A stretch of DNA of 64,000 bases from Evansella alkalicola. GTDB taxonomy: Bacteria; Bacillota; Bacilli; Bacillales; Salisediminibacteriaceae. Where the stretch lies: the NCBI RefSeq assembly GCF_019042735.1, contig NZ_JAHQCR010000088.1:248001-312000 (forward strand). Reading direction: 5' to 3'. This document shows, piece after piece, positions 8,354 to 17,217 of the stretch. The stretch's first letter is position 1; each line of letters starts with the position of its first letter. The notes below the pieces were generated by a model. The model did not search any database. It saw only the letters and a program-made list of their open reading frames with translations, and had not been told where the DNA came from. A program made the position numbers and the translations under genes.

Positions 8354-8803
8354 TTACAGCATCTCTAAGAAGCGTTCCGCAATTTCTTCCGTTTGATTTT
8401 GCTCACGACAAATAATAAGGATCGTATCATCCCCACATATTGTCCCCATCACTTCATTCCAATCTAAATTATCAATTAATGCTCCAACTGCATTTGCGTT
8501 ACCAGGCATCGTCTTCATTACAATTAAGTTACTTGTATGATCAATGGAAACAAAACAGTCCATAAGGGATCTTTTCAATTTTTGTAATGGGTTAAAACGC
8601 TGGTCTGCTGGTAGGCTGTATTTATATCTTCCATCCATCATTGGAACTTTAACTAAATGGAGTTCTTTTATGTCTCGACTAACAGTTGCTTGTGTAACAT
8701 TGAACCCTAAGCTACGCAGGTGATCAACTAAGTCATCTTGTGTTTCTACCTCATTATTAGTAATAATTTCTCGTATCTTAATATGTCTCTGCCCTTTATT
8801 CAT
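8354..8803 (-). CDS. argR: Arginine repressor ArgR/AhrC
   Basis: 149 aa, full family length. The N-terminal winged helix (residues 1-70, including QDDLVDHLRSLGF and VTQATVSRDIKELHLVKVP) binds ARG boxes. The C-terminal domain (residues ~78-149, GTICGDDTILIICR) forms the hexamer and binds arginine. It represses arginine synthesis and activates its catabolism. Linked to recN (38-bp gap) and tlyA as in other Bacilli. It has its own 5' gap of 230 bp in which I see no clear promoter. Confidence 0.96.
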   Translation of the reverse strand: MNKGQRHIKIREIITNNEVETQDDLVDHLRSLGFNVTQATVSRDIKELHLVKVPMMDGRYKYSLPADQRFNPLQKLKRSLMDCFVSIDHTSNLIVMKTMPGNANAVGALIDNLDWNEVMGTICGDDTILIICREQNQTEEIAERFLEML

Positions 8804-8992
8804 ATAAACTCCTCCGTATCTTTCCTTCTATTACGATAATAAACGATTTTTCATATTTATACAATTATTGACTTAATTCTCTTCACTACTCATCACGTAA
8901 AGAATGAGCAGATGTGGTATTTGTACCTTGCGTGAAAGCGAGTACCTGTTACAAAAAATCTACATCTAAGTTTAACTGAGCCAAAATAAAAA

Positions 8993-9030
8993 AAGAGTAT
9001 CTCAAAGCATAAACTTTGAAACACCCTCAA
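8993..9030 (-). terminator. Terminator after tlyA
   Basis: A stem built on TCAAAG/CTTTGA with flanking pairs, followed on the minus strand by CTCTTTTTTTATTTT. Placed just past the tlyA stop, so argR-recN probably has an additional start of its own. Confidence 0.65.
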
Positions 9031-9034
9031 TTCC

Positions 9035-9847
9035 CTATTCTGAATGAGCTTCCTTCACAATAGAAGTAATATCATTTTCTGATTCGAATTTACCTGGAGA
9101 AGCATCAGCCGTGTCTTCCATATACATAAGAAACTCAATATTTCCTTCACCACCACGTATCGGTGATGGTACGACACCTATAATTGAATAACCCGTTTCT
9201 TCTGAAAAATTTATAATCTTTCTTAAAACAGACTCATGTACTTTAGGATCACGAACAATACCTTTTTTGCCTACCTCTTCTTTCCCAGCTTCAAACTGAG
9301 GTTTTATAAGAGCGGAGACTTTTCCTCTAGGTTTTATTATTTTTTTTAAAACTGGGAGAATAAGCTTCAACGAGATAAAGGAAACATCGATTGTAGCAAA
9401 ATCAGGTAACCCTCTTTGGAAATCTTCAGGGGTAGAGTAGCGGAAATTAGTCCTTTCCATTACTTGAACCCGTTCATCTTGTCTTAACTTCCAAGCAAGT
9501 TGGTTATAGCCTACATCAAGGGCATACACAAATTTCGCTCCCTCTTGTAATGCACAATCCGTAAAGCCACCTGTTGAAGCGCCGATATCAAGTACAATGG
9601 AATCTTTTAAGTCAATGTCAAATACCACAATGGCTTTTGCTAACTTCAGCCCACCACGACTCACGTAAGGGATAACTTGACCCTTCACCTCTAAATGACT
9701 ATCCACTTTAACTTTTGTACCCGGTTTATCAACTCTATCTCCATCAGCATAGACTAAACCCGCCATAATGGATCGCTTTGCTTTTTCCCTTGTTTCAATA
9801 AGTCCTTTTTCTACGATAAGTATATCTATTCGCTGCTTTTTTTCCAT
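9035..9847 (-). CDS. tlyA: TlyA/YqxC family rRNA 2'-O-methyltransferase
   Basis: 270 aa. An N-terminal S4 RNA-binding domain (residues 5-65, RIDILIVEKGLIETREKAKR) is followed by a FtsJ-type Rossmann methyltransferase with SAM motif LDIGASTGGFTD (residues ~85-96) and the catalytic-region K in ALIKPQFE. Family members methylate 16S/23S rRNA; older annotations say hemolysin. It starts 3 bp after the dxs stop, so the two are co-transcribed. Confidence 0.93.
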   Translation of the reverse strand: MEKKQRIDILIVEKGLIETREKAKRSIMAGLVYADGDRVDKPGTKVKVDSHLEVKGQVIPYVSRGGLKLAKAIVVFDIDLKDSIVLDIGASTGGFTDCALQEGAKFVYALDVGYNQLAWKLRQDERVQVMERTNFRYSTPEDFQRGLPDFATIDVSFISLKLILPVLKKIIKPRGKVSALIKPQFEAGKEEVGKKGIVRDPKVHESVLRKIINFSEETGYSIIGVVPSPIRGGEGNIEFLMYMEDTADASPGKFESENDITSIVKEAHSE

Positions 9848-9850
9848 TGG

Positions 9851-11740
9851 TTAAGCTCGCTGCCTCTTCCTTGGAACTATTTTTTTCGCTTGTTTAACTA
9901 ACTGATCCGAGGTAAGTCCAATCTCCTCCAACAGCTGAGAAACACTGCCGTGCTCAATAAACTTATCAGGAATTCCCATTCTCTCAACTACCATATGATG
10001 ATAGTCATTATCATGGAAATACTCTAGCACTGCACTACCAAATCCACCTTGAAGCGCTGCTTCTTCCACAGTAACAATTTTTTGATTCTTCTCTGCTAAT
10101 TCCTGAAGCATTCCTTCATCTAAAGGCTTGATAGAACGAGCGTTTACAACCTCTACATGTATCCCATCTTTTGCTAATTTTTCAGCTGCTTCCTCTGCAA
10201 GTGGTATCATTGTTCCAAACGTTAGGATCGTTAAGTCATCTCCTGGACGCAGAACTTCCCACTTACCTATAGGTATTTCTCTTAAGGTTTCTTCCATTTG
10301 AACACCATAGCCATTACCACGAGGATAACGTACAGCGATTGGGCCACCGTCATATTGAACAGCAGTATAAACCATATGCTGTAATTCATTCTCATCTTTT
10401 GGCATTAATATTTTCATATTAGGTAGATGTCTTAAGTATGCAATATCAAAAACACCTTGGTGTGTCTCTCCGTCAGCACCAACTAATCCTGAACGGTCAA
10501 TAGCGAAAAAGACATTAAGATTTTGTCGACAGACATCGTGTACGACTTGATCATAGCCACGTTGCAGGAATGTAGAATAGACAGAGAAAACTGGTTTTAG
10601 CCCCTGTGTCGCTAATCCTGCTGCCATCGTTGTAGCATGCTGTTCAGCAATTCCAACATCAAACATGCGATCTGGAAACTCTTTTGCGAATAAATCCAGT
10701 TTCGTTCCACCTGGCATCGCTGCTGTTATTGCAACTACCCTTTTATCATCTCTCGCTATCTGTCTTAACGTATTTGCCACTACAGCACTATATCCTGGTG
10801 GTCCGGGCTTTTTGACAACCTCTCCAGACTCCATCTTGTATGGCCCTAAACCATGCCATGTACCTTTCGCATCATTTTCTGCAGGTGCATAGCCTTTTCC
10901 TTTTTTCGTTAAAACATGGACTAGAACAGGACCCTTTGTTTTCTTTGCATACATTAAGTTCGTATTCAGGTCCTCCAAATCATGTCCATCAACGGGACCA
11001 AGGTAAGTAAAACCTAATTCTTCAAAGAACATACCCGAAACAAGTAAGTATTTAAGGCTGTCTTTGACCCTCTCCGCAGTAGCCGCTAACCTACCACCAA
11101 AGGCTGGGATTTTCTTAATTAACATTTCAAGTTCATCTTTTGCTTTTTGGTACCTTCCAGCAGTACGCATACGTCCAAGAACATTGTGTAGTGCTCCTAC
11201 ATTTGGTGCAATAGACATCTCATTGTCATTTAATACAACAATAAGATCCTTCTGTTCATGACCGATATGGTTTAACGCTTCTAAGGCCATTCCGCCTGTT
11301 AAAGCACCGTCCCCTATTATGGCTACTATATTTTCATTAGTACCCTTAATATCTCTTGCTGTAGCCATACCCATTGCTGCTGATAAGCTAGTGGAGCTAT
11401 GCCCAGTTTCCCAGACATCGTGTTCACTTTCATTACGTTTTGGAAAACCACATAAGCCTTTATACTGTCTTAGTTGATCAAATTGGTCTGCACGGCCAGT
11501 TAAGATTTTATGAACATACGCTTGATGTCCAACATCCCATAAAAACTTGTCTTTTGGACTTTCAAATAATTGGTGAAGAATTAAAGTTAATTCTACTACT
11601 CCCAAATTGGGTCCGAGATGTCCACCTGTAACTGACAATTTAGAAATTAAAAAATCGCGAATTTCCTGTGCAAGGTCTTCCAATTCGGTTTTGCTGCATT
11701 TCTTTAAAAATGTTGGATCTTTAATGCTAGACAAATCCAA
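9851..11740 (-). CDS. dxs: 1-deoxy-D-xylulose-5-phosphate synthase
   Basis: 629 aa, TTG start at 11740 with SD GTGAGGG. The thiamine-diphosphate fold shows GDGALTGG...LNDNEMSIAPN (cofactor and Mg2+ binding), the catalytic Glu region VGIAEQHA and the transketolase C-terminal domain. It condenses pyruvate and glyceraldehyde-3-phosphate, the first step of the MEP isoprenoid pathway. It lies downstream of ispA, OLE and oapA, tying isoprenoid supply to this operon. Confidence 0.98.
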   Translation of the reverse strand: MDLSSIKDPTFLKKCSKTELEDLAQEIRDFLISKLSVTGGHLGPNLGVVELTLILHQLFESPKDKFLWDVGHQAYVHKILTGRADQFDQLRQYKGLCGFPKRNESEHDVWETGHSSTSLSAAMGMATARDIKGTNENIVAIIGDGALTGGMALEALNHIGHEQKDLIVVLNDNEMSIAPNVGALHNVLGRMRTAGRYQKAKDELEMLIKKIPAFGGRLAATAERVKDSLKYLLVSGMFFEELGFTYLGPVDGHDLEDLNTNLMYAKKTKGPVLVHVLTKKGKGYAPAENDAKGTWHGLGPYKMESGEVVKKPGPPGYSAVVANTLRQIARDDKRVVAITAAMPGGTKLDLFAKEFPDRMFDVGIAEQHATTMAAGLATQGLKPVFSVYSTFLQRGYDQVVHDVCRQNLNVFFAIDRSGLVGADGETHQGVFDIAYLRHLPNMKILMPKDENELQHMVYTAVQYDGGPIAVRYPRGNGYGVQMEETLREIPIGKWEVLRPGDDLTILTFGTMIPLAEEAAEKLAKDGIHVEVVNARSIKPLDEGMLQELAEKNQKIVTVEEAALQGGFGSAVLEYFHDNDYHHMVVERMGIPDKFIEHGSVSQLLEEIGLTSDQLVKQAKKIVPRKRQRA

Positions 11741-11749
11741 GAAAAACCC

Positions 11750-12364
11750 TCACTTTCGTTTATTAGTATTGTTACCGTTCTTTTTACGTTTCTTACCATT
11801 AAAAATGGATATATTCAATTTTACCTCTAAAATATAAAATAATCTACCCACTTGATAGATGATTTGCGTAGAGTATTGAATTGCTAGAGTTTTACCAACA
11901 GATTTCCCGCCTACTGTTAGGGCAGCTACAACACTTGTAAACAGTATGGATATAAGTAATTGAAAGCTTGAACCTTCTTCATACCCAAATTGCATGGCGA
12001 GTCGTAACACTACATAGGCAGAGGCAGTTCCACTAATAACTCCAGCAATATCACCAATCACATCATTACAGAAGTTTGCAAATCTATCGGCATTCCTAGT
12101 TATTTGAACTGCGTGCTTAGCTCCTGGAAGTTTTTCTGCAGCCATCGCATGGAATGGTCTTTCATTTGCAGCTGTAGCGGCTACTCCTACCGTATCAAAT
12201 ATTACACCAATAAATACAATAATGAATACGATAAACATTCCGATTCCCCATGATACGCCGCTTAAAATTGCTGTTGAGATAATAGCAAAAAGAGCCGCCA
12301 ACACTAAGGTTATAACGGCTATGATCATACTCCAGTGCAATGATTTCTTAATGGAATCCTTCAT
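11750..12364 (-). CDS. oapA: OLE-associated membrane protein OapA (DUF21-like)
   Basis: 204 aa with about four transmembrane segments (residues ~10-35, 42-62, 100-125, 135-155) and a very basic C-terminal tail (NGKKRKKNGNNTNKRK). The fold resembles the DUF21/CNNM domain of CorB-type Mg2+/Co2+ transporters without the CBS part. In B. halodurans the homologue binds OLE RNA and brings it to the membrane. It sits directly downstream of the OLE RNA here and 10 bp from dxs, the known arrangement. Identification rests on family resemblance plus this position. Confidence 0.88.
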   Translation of the reverse strand: MKDSIKKSLHWSMIIAVITLVLAALFAIISTAILSGVSWGIGMFIVFIIVFIGVIFDTVGVAATAANERPFHAMAAEKLPGAKHAVQITRNADRFANFCNDVIGDIAGVISGTASAYVVLRLAMQFGYEEGSSFQLLISILFTSVVAALTVGGKSVGKTLAIQYSTQIIYQVGRLFYILEVKLNISIFNGKKRKKNGNNTNKRK

Positions 12365-12454
12365 TTATATCGTTTCCTATCTTTTAATACTTACGCTATA
12401 GTGAAAATACTTATGGCCACTTCATATTATATGTATACGAGTGATCATTTAAAG

Positions 12455-13018
12455 AGTAAAAACTGCGTCTTAGGTCCAGTAGGTTTTCCCAGATAGGTAC
12501 CTCAGCGTCGCCGCTGTGGTGGTTTCCCTTTAAACCTATCTTGACGATGTCGCCATTCGTCAGACTGGATTACCACTTAGAACGCACTATAATCCCCTTT
12601 AAATGTCCAAGATGGAACAGTCTAGGAGTTTTCCTCAACAGTCCTTTACCATTTTCTATCCTCTTTTGCAGAGCAGATTTCATATGAATGACTGCTGTGT
12701 ATACAACCTAGCATCCATAATCCCCTCTGACTCCACTCAAGGCAGGCTACGCTGCTCACAAGTTCCCCAACTTGCATTGCAGGTTCATACCTTGCATGTT
12801 AGCGTGCCGCGGGAACGACTACTACATGAAAGGCCTCCGCGGTGCAGGGTCAACGCCCACATGCCATTGTGGATCGCCCTAACACCTTTACTCCCAGGAA
12901 TGACCCAAAGCTGGGCGCCTCAAGCCAAAACTAGGAACTTCATCGATGTGCCCTTTAACGGATTTTTAGGCCCGTTTTCAAAAATGGAGGACCGACTAGA
13001 ATACTGCATCACCCGGTA
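12455..13018 (-). ncRNA. ole: OLE RNA (ornate large extremophilic RNA)
   Basis: About 560 nt of GC-rich, hairpin-dense, non-coding sequence between ispA and oapA, where OLE RNA lies in halo-alkaliphilic and anaerobic Bacillota. Landmarks on the minus strand include GAGGCGCCCAGC, GGGCGTTGACCCTGC and CCGCGGAGGCC, then paired CGCGGCACG. It is preceded by its own promoter. OLE RNA with OapA forms a membrane ribonucleoprotein linked to ethanol, cold and Mg2+ stress tolerance. The 3' end is placed by sequence change to AT-rich DNA and is approximate. Plus-strand reading frames across it are spurious. Confidence 0.9.
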
Positions 13019-13023
13019 CGAAT

Positions 13024-13051
13024 ATTATATCATGAAAAGAATTTTAAACAA
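13024..13051 (-). promoter_or_regulatory. Promoter of OLE RNA
   Basis: Minus-strand TTGTTT (13051-13046), 16 bp, perfect TATAAT (13029-13024). Predicted start near 13,017, just before the GTACCGGG beginning of OLE. Confidence 0.7.
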
Positions 13052-13070
13052 TAAACAAGCTTTTCATTCT

Positions 13071-13106
13071 TGACACAAGTTTTCCAACACAGGAAAAACT
13101 TATGTC
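13071..13106. repeat. Long hairpin between ispA and OLE RNA
   Basis: TGACAcAAGTTTTCC pairs with GGAAAAACTTaTGTCA over ~15 bp with a short loop. No U tract follows on the minus strand, so it is more likely a processing or stability hairpin at the ispA mRNA 3' end than a strong terminator. Confidence 0.5.
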
Positions 13107-13115
13107 AGAAATCAC

Positions 13116-14003
13116 TTAATTTGATCTATTTCCGATATATTCTACTATCTCTTTTAACAATGTATGATCAATTTCCACTTTATATAAGCTTTTTTTTGCT
13201 TCCTCTAGATGGTAGGCCAATTTTTCCTTTGCTTTATCCATTCCTAGAATACTCGGATATGTACTTTTATCATTTTCTTCATCACTACCAACTGGCTTCC
13301 CTAATGCTTCCTCATCTCCAACCACATCAAGAATATCATCTTTAATTTGGAAAGCAATCCCTAGATGTTTTGCAAAAGTTCCAAGAAGTTCAATTTCATT
13401 ATCAGACGCACCTGAGAGAATCGCTCCAGCTTTCACGGAAACAGCTAATAAATCCCCGGTCTTATGGTGATGAATTCCTTGTAACTCTTCAACTGATAAA
13501 GGTTTACCTTCCCCTTCCATATCAGCTACTTGTCCACCAACCATCCCCTCGGGCCCCGCAGCCTCAGAGATATTCTGAATCAGCTTTATTTTTGTTTCAG
13601 CGTCTACATCAGCAAGGGAGGAAATGATGTTGAAGCTATATGTGAGTAGCCCATCTCCAGCTAGAATGGCCATTGCCTCTCCAAATACTTTATGATTAGT
13701 AGCCTTACCACGTCTTAAGTCATCATCATCCATGGCAGGTAAGTCGTCATGAATTAAGGAGTACGTGTGTATCATCTCAATGGCACACGCAACACTATAA
13801 CCTAATTCAAACGGCTTGTTATACCCTTTTAGAGTAGCTAATAAAAGCAATGGTCTAATTCTTTTCCCACCAGCTTTTAAAGAATAGCTCATGGATTCCT
13901 TTAAGTTATTTGGCGCATCAAGGGCTTCGATTAATTGTGGTAGTTTTTGTTCAATTTGGCTTTTCTCAAGCTTTATAAAATCTTGAAGTGTTAATACATC
14001 CAC
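13116..14003 (-). CDS. ispA: Farnesyl/geranyl diphosphate synthase (polyprenyl synthetase)
   Basis: 295 aa, typical for family. First Asp-rich motif DDLPAMDDDDLRRG (residues ~85-98) and second DDILD (residues ~225) bind Mg2+-diphosphate. GGKRIRP and GGQVADM regions are present. It makes C15 prenyl diphosphate from IPP and DMAPP in the cytosol. Starts at the xseB stop (1-bp overlap), so it is co-transcribed with xseA-xseB. The downstream OLE-oapA-dxs group continues the isoprenoid theme. Confidence 0.96.
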   Translation of the reverse strand: MDVLTLQDFIKLEKSQIEQKLPQLIEALDAPNNLKESMSYSLKAGGKRIRPLLLLATLKGYNKPFELGYSVACAIEMIHTYSLIHDDLPAMDDDDLRRGKATNHKVFGEAMAILAGDGLLTYSFNIISSLADVDAETKIKLIQNISEAAGPEGMVGGQVADMEGEGKPLSVEELQGIHHHKTGDLLAVSVKAGAILSGASDNEIELLGTFAKHLGIAFQIKDDILDVVGDEEALGKPVGSDEENDKSTYPSILGMDKAKEKLAYHLEEAKKSLYKVEIDHTLLKEIVEYIGNRSN

Positions 14004-14239
14004 TATGATTGCTCCTCTACATGAAATGGCTTTATTTCTCCATCTTCTGTTAAAACTTGTGTCATTTGTTTTTCAACATGTTGCAAGCGATCATGACAAT
14101 ATTTAGATAATTCCATACCTTCTTGAAACATGGATATTGCTTCCTCTAATGGTACATCTCCCTGCTCAAGCTTGTCTACAACTAACTCAAGTTTTTCCAT
14201 AGCCTTTTCAAAACTTAATTCATTTGTTTTTTCACTCAT
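14003..14239 (-). CDS. xseB: Exodeoxyribonuclease VII small subunit
   Basis: 78 aa from ATG at 14239, chosen because SD GGAGTG lies 6 nt upstream; a GTG at 14248 is in frame but overlaps the SD. The protein is a two-helix coil (FEKAMEKLELVVDKLEQGDVPLEEAISMFQ) that coats the large subunit. It overlaps the xseA 3' end by 8 bp and touches ispA. Confidence 0.95.
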   Translation of the reverse strand: MSEKTNELSFEKAMEKLELVVDKLEQGDVPLEEAISMFQEGMELSKYCHDRLQHVEKQMTQVLTEDGEIKPFHVEEQS

Positions 14240-15608
14240 TTTTTTCACTCCAGTCTCCCTTAGTTAAATCCTCATAGGTTCGTTCTTTTACATCACACAA
14301 TACTCTTCCATCCTGTAATCTAATAGTCAACTCAGTGTCTTCTTTTACATCGTCAACTGTTTTGATTAGTTTTCCATCATCATTATAAGCAAGACTATAA
14401 CCCCGATCCATCATGTTTAATGGACTGAGAACTTTCAATTTTGAGAGTAGTATAGAAAACTTTGATTCTTGCTGATTAGTCAATTGTGTCATAGCCCTTT
14501 TCAGCGAATCTTTTAATTGTTCATGTCTGAGTTTCTCTTGTTCTACTTTTATTTGTGGATGAACACGGTGAAGTCTCCCATTGATCTCACGAAACTTATT
14601 TTGACTACCCTCTAGTAGGCGTTTTGTTTCCCTACTCAATGATTCTACCAATCGATCAAGCTCTTGTTCCTTTTGCTCAAGCAATTGCTTCGGATATCGA
14701 AATGCATATGATTTTTCTAAAAAAAGAAGTTTTTCTTTCTTCATTGAAAGGGTAGATTGCATTCCACGACTGAGTCTATTTCTACGCTCTAGTATCCCTT
14801 TTTTTAATTCAACCATATCAGGAACGGCTAATTCCGCAGCAGCAGTAGGGGTTGGTGCCCTTAAATCCGCTACAAAATCACTAATTGTTATATCTGTTTC
14901 ATGACCTACTGCTGAGATGATGGGAATACTGGATTTGTAGATTGCCTCTGCAACAACCTGTTCATTAAACGCCCATAGTTCCTCTAGAGAACCTCCGCCT
15001 CTCCCCACGATTAGCACATCAAATACGGCTGCTTCATTTGCCTGCTGAATAGCCCTAGTAATGGAAGGGGCAGCCTCTGCACCTTGAACGAGAACAGGTA
15101 ACAACGTCACCTGAGCAACAGGAAAACGTCGCCCTAATGTTGTTATGATGTCTCGTACTGCAGCCCCTGTAGGAGAGGTAATTACACCTATTGATTTAGG
15201 CATTAAAGGAATTTTCTTTTTAACAGTGTCAGAAAAGTATCCAGCCATCTCTAATTTTCTCTTAAGCTCTTCATAAGCTAAATAGAGATTACCAATCCCA
15301 TCTGGTTGCATTTCCTTCACGTATAATTGATACTGTCCATGCGGCTCGTATACGGATATATCTCCTCTTACAAGGACACTCATCCCATTTTTAGGACGAA
15401 ACTTTAAAAATCTATTATTTCCAGCGAACATAACAGAGTTAACTTTGGAGCCGTCATCTTTCAACGTAAAATACATGTGTCCCCTGCTATGTTGACTAAA
15501 ATTAGAGATCTCTGCCCTGATCCAAACATTACGGAGAGAATTATCTGTATCTAAAAGGCGCTTAATCCTTCTCGTTAAATCACTAACAGAAAGAAACTCT
15601 TGTTTCAT
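14232..15608 (-). CDS. xseA: Exodeoxyribonuclease VII large subunit
   Basis: 458 aa. The N-terminal OB fold (residues 1-100, VWIRAEISNFSQHSRGHMYFTLKD) binds single-stranded DNA. The catalytic domain has GVITSPTGAAVRDI, VGRGGGSLEELWAFN and SAVGHETDITISDFVADLRAPTPTAAAE, the family signature. A long coiled coil (residues ~270-400) docks XseB. With XseB it degrades single-stranded DNA into oligonucleotides during repair. Confidence 0.97.
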   Translation of the reverse strand: MKQEFLSVSDLTRRIKRLLDTDNSLRNVWIRAEISNFSQHSRGHMYFTLKDDGSKVNSVMFAGNNRFLKFRPKNGMSVLVRGDISVYEPHGQYQLYVKEMQPDGIGNLYLAYEELKRKLEMAGYFSDTVKKKIPLMPKSIGVITSPTGAAVRDIITTLGRRFPVAQVTLLPVLVQGAEAAPSITRAIQQANEAAVFDVLIVGRGGGSLEELWAFNEQVVAEAIYKSSIPIISAVGHETDITISDFVADLRAPTPTAAAELAVPDMVELKKGILERRNRLSRGMQSTLSMKKEKLLFLEKSYAFRYPKQLLEQKEQELDRLVESLSRETKRLLEGSQNKFREINGRLHRVHPQIKVEQEKLRHEQLKDSLKRAMTQLTNQQESKFSILLSKLKVLSPLNMMDRGYSLAYNDDGKLIKTVDDVKEDTELTIRLQDGRVLCDVKERTYEDLTKGDWSEKNE

Positions 15609-15619
15609 TCGTCTCCCCC

Positions 15620-16474
15620 TTATTTATTTGCTACTCGGTTTGCAGAAATAATTGTATTATGTAATAGCATTGTAATGGTCATCGGTCCTACGCCTCCAGG
15701 CACAGGTGTAATATAAGATGCTTTATCCTTAGCTGAATCAAAATTCACATCCCCAACTAGCTTGCCTTCTTCATTTCTGTTAACTCCTACATCTATAACT
15801 ACAGCTCCACCCTTAACATATTCACCATCAAGGAAATGGGCCTTACCTACAGCAACAACTAAAATATCAGCAGTAAGTGTCAAATCCTTCATGTTCCTAG
15901 TTCTCGAATGACAGTAAGTTACTGTAGCATTTTCATTTAATAGAAGTTGTCCAACAGGCTTCCCTACAATGTTACTTCTTCCTACAACTACCACTTGCTT
16001 CCCTTCAATATCAATCCCTTTAGATTTAATCATTTCAACGATTCCGTAAGGGGTACAAGGGAGGAAGGCTTCTTGTCCAGTCATCATTCTACCAATGTTT
16101 ATAGGATGAAACCCATCAACATCTTTAGTTGGATCAATGGATTCAATAACTGCCTTCTCAGAAATATGATTAGGAAGTGGTAGTTGTACTAAAATACCAT
16201 GAATGTTTTCTTGATGATTTAAGTGATTGATTTTCCCTAATAGTTCTTCTTGCGTTGTTGTTTCGGGGAGCTCATACAATTCAGAATGTATACCTATTTC
16301 TTTACATGATTTTTGCTTTGAGCGGACATAGGATTGTGACGCTGGATCTTCACCAATTAAAATGACTGCAAGTCCAGGAGTTACCCCTTGCCTAGTCAGT
16401 TTTTCCACTTCCAGTTTCATTTGTTCGCGTTTTTCCTTCGCCAATTCTTTTCCTGAGATAATAATTGCTGACAT
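15620..16474 (-). CDS. folD: Bifunctional methylene-THF dehydrogenase/cyclohydrolase FolD
   Basis: 284 aa. The second of two adjacent ATGs (16474) has better spacing (6 nt) to SD GGGGGAGT. Substrate motif SYVRSKQKSCKEIGI with catalytic Lys (residues ~50-64), GILVQLPLP, DVDGFHP, the NADP Rossmann motif VVVGRSNIVGKPVGQLLL and PVPGGVGPMTITMLL are all present. It interconverts one-carbon tetrahydrofolates for purine, formyl-Met and thymidylate synthesis. Twelve bases separate it from xseA. Confidence 0.97.
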   Translation of the reverse strand: MSAIIISGKELAKEKREQMKLEVEKLTRQGVTPGLAVILIGEDPASQSYVRSKQKSCKEIGIHSELYELPETTTQEELLGKINHLNHQENIHGILVQLPLPNHISEKAVIESIDPTKDVDGFHPINIGRMMTGQEAFLPCTPYGIVEMIKSKGIDIEGKQVVVVGRSNIVGKPVGQLLLNENATVTYCHSRTRNMKDLTLTADILVVAVGKAHFLDGEYVKGGAVVIDVGVNRNEEGKLVGDVNFDSAKDKASYITPVPGGVGPMTITMLLHNTIISANRVANK

Positions 16475-16592
16475 CATTACTCCCCCATTTTTAGTTTTTG
16501 TCTATATATTATTTGATAATGATTTATGCAACAAGTACTCGCTTTCTGCTAGTAGTTCTCGCATGAATCAGTTTTATAAAACAAAACCAGCT

Positions 16593-16988
16593 TTATTGAA
16601 TTGTTTTTGCTACTTTCGATAATACGCCATTTACAAATTTTCCTGGCTCTTCCTCTCCCGTAAATCCTTTAGCCAGGTCAATTGCCTCGTTAATTGAGAC
16701 ATTAACTGGAATATCATCTAGCCATTTCATTTCGTAAGTAGCCATTCGTAATATGGCGCGGTCCACTCTTGAGACACGAGAAATGGACCAATTCTCAAGT
16801 GCAGCTTCGAGCATTTGATCAATCTCTGCTATATGGTCAACTGTTCCGTGCACTAAATTAGAAAGAAAAGGTGAGCCTTCTTCATCTTCCTCTAACACGT
16901 TATTTATTGCTTCATCTGGTTCAACAGCCGTCATTTCTACTTGATATAGGGACTGGACTGCTTTTATACGTGCTACTCTTCTATTCAT
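16593..16988 (-). CDS. nusB: Transcription antitermination factor NusB
   Basis: 131 aa, all-helical NusB fold: N-terminal Arg-rich boxA RNA-binding start (MNRRVARIKAVQSLYQVEM), then W-IS-RVSRVDRAILRMATYEM and PVNVSINEAIDLAKGF, the family signatures. With NusE (S10) it binds boxA of rRNA leaders. SD GAAGGAG precedes ATG 16988. A 116-bp gap to folD has no clear terminator, so it may lead the nusB-folD-xseAB-ispA run. Confidence 0.96.
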   Translation of the reverse strand: MNRRVARIKAVQSLYQVEMTAVEPDEAINNVLEEDEEGSPFLSNLVHGTVDHIAEIDQMLEAALENWSISRVSRVDRAILRMATYEMKWLDDIPVNVSINEAIDLAKGFTGEEEPGKFVNGVLSKVAKTIQ

Positions 16989-17179
16989 CTATAAACGTCT
17001 CCTTCTACTGCTATTACATTTATGTCTTTTATTATTACCTTACATTGTAGATGATAGCACAACTTTTCTTTTTAATACAAAGCTAATTATATGAAAGCGC
17101 AAGCACCTATGGTCACAAGCGTAGGGCAGTGGAAGAAAAAGTGCAAATACCTTTGTCATCACCCTTTGTGATTTCAAAA

Positions 17180-17208
17180 CGAAAAGGCTGTCTCACAATG
17201 AGACAACC
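17180..17208 (-). terminator. Terminator after asp23 (accBC operon)
   Basis: GGTTGTCTCA/TGAGACAGCC hairpin followed by TTTTCGTTTT on the minus strand, right after the asp23 stop at 17218. Confidence 0.85.
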
Positions 17209-17217
17209 TCTTGGTCT

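Noticed and set aside
12603..13073. 156-aa plus-strand reading frame
   Set aside because: It is the complement of OLE RNA; sequence has no protein-like features.
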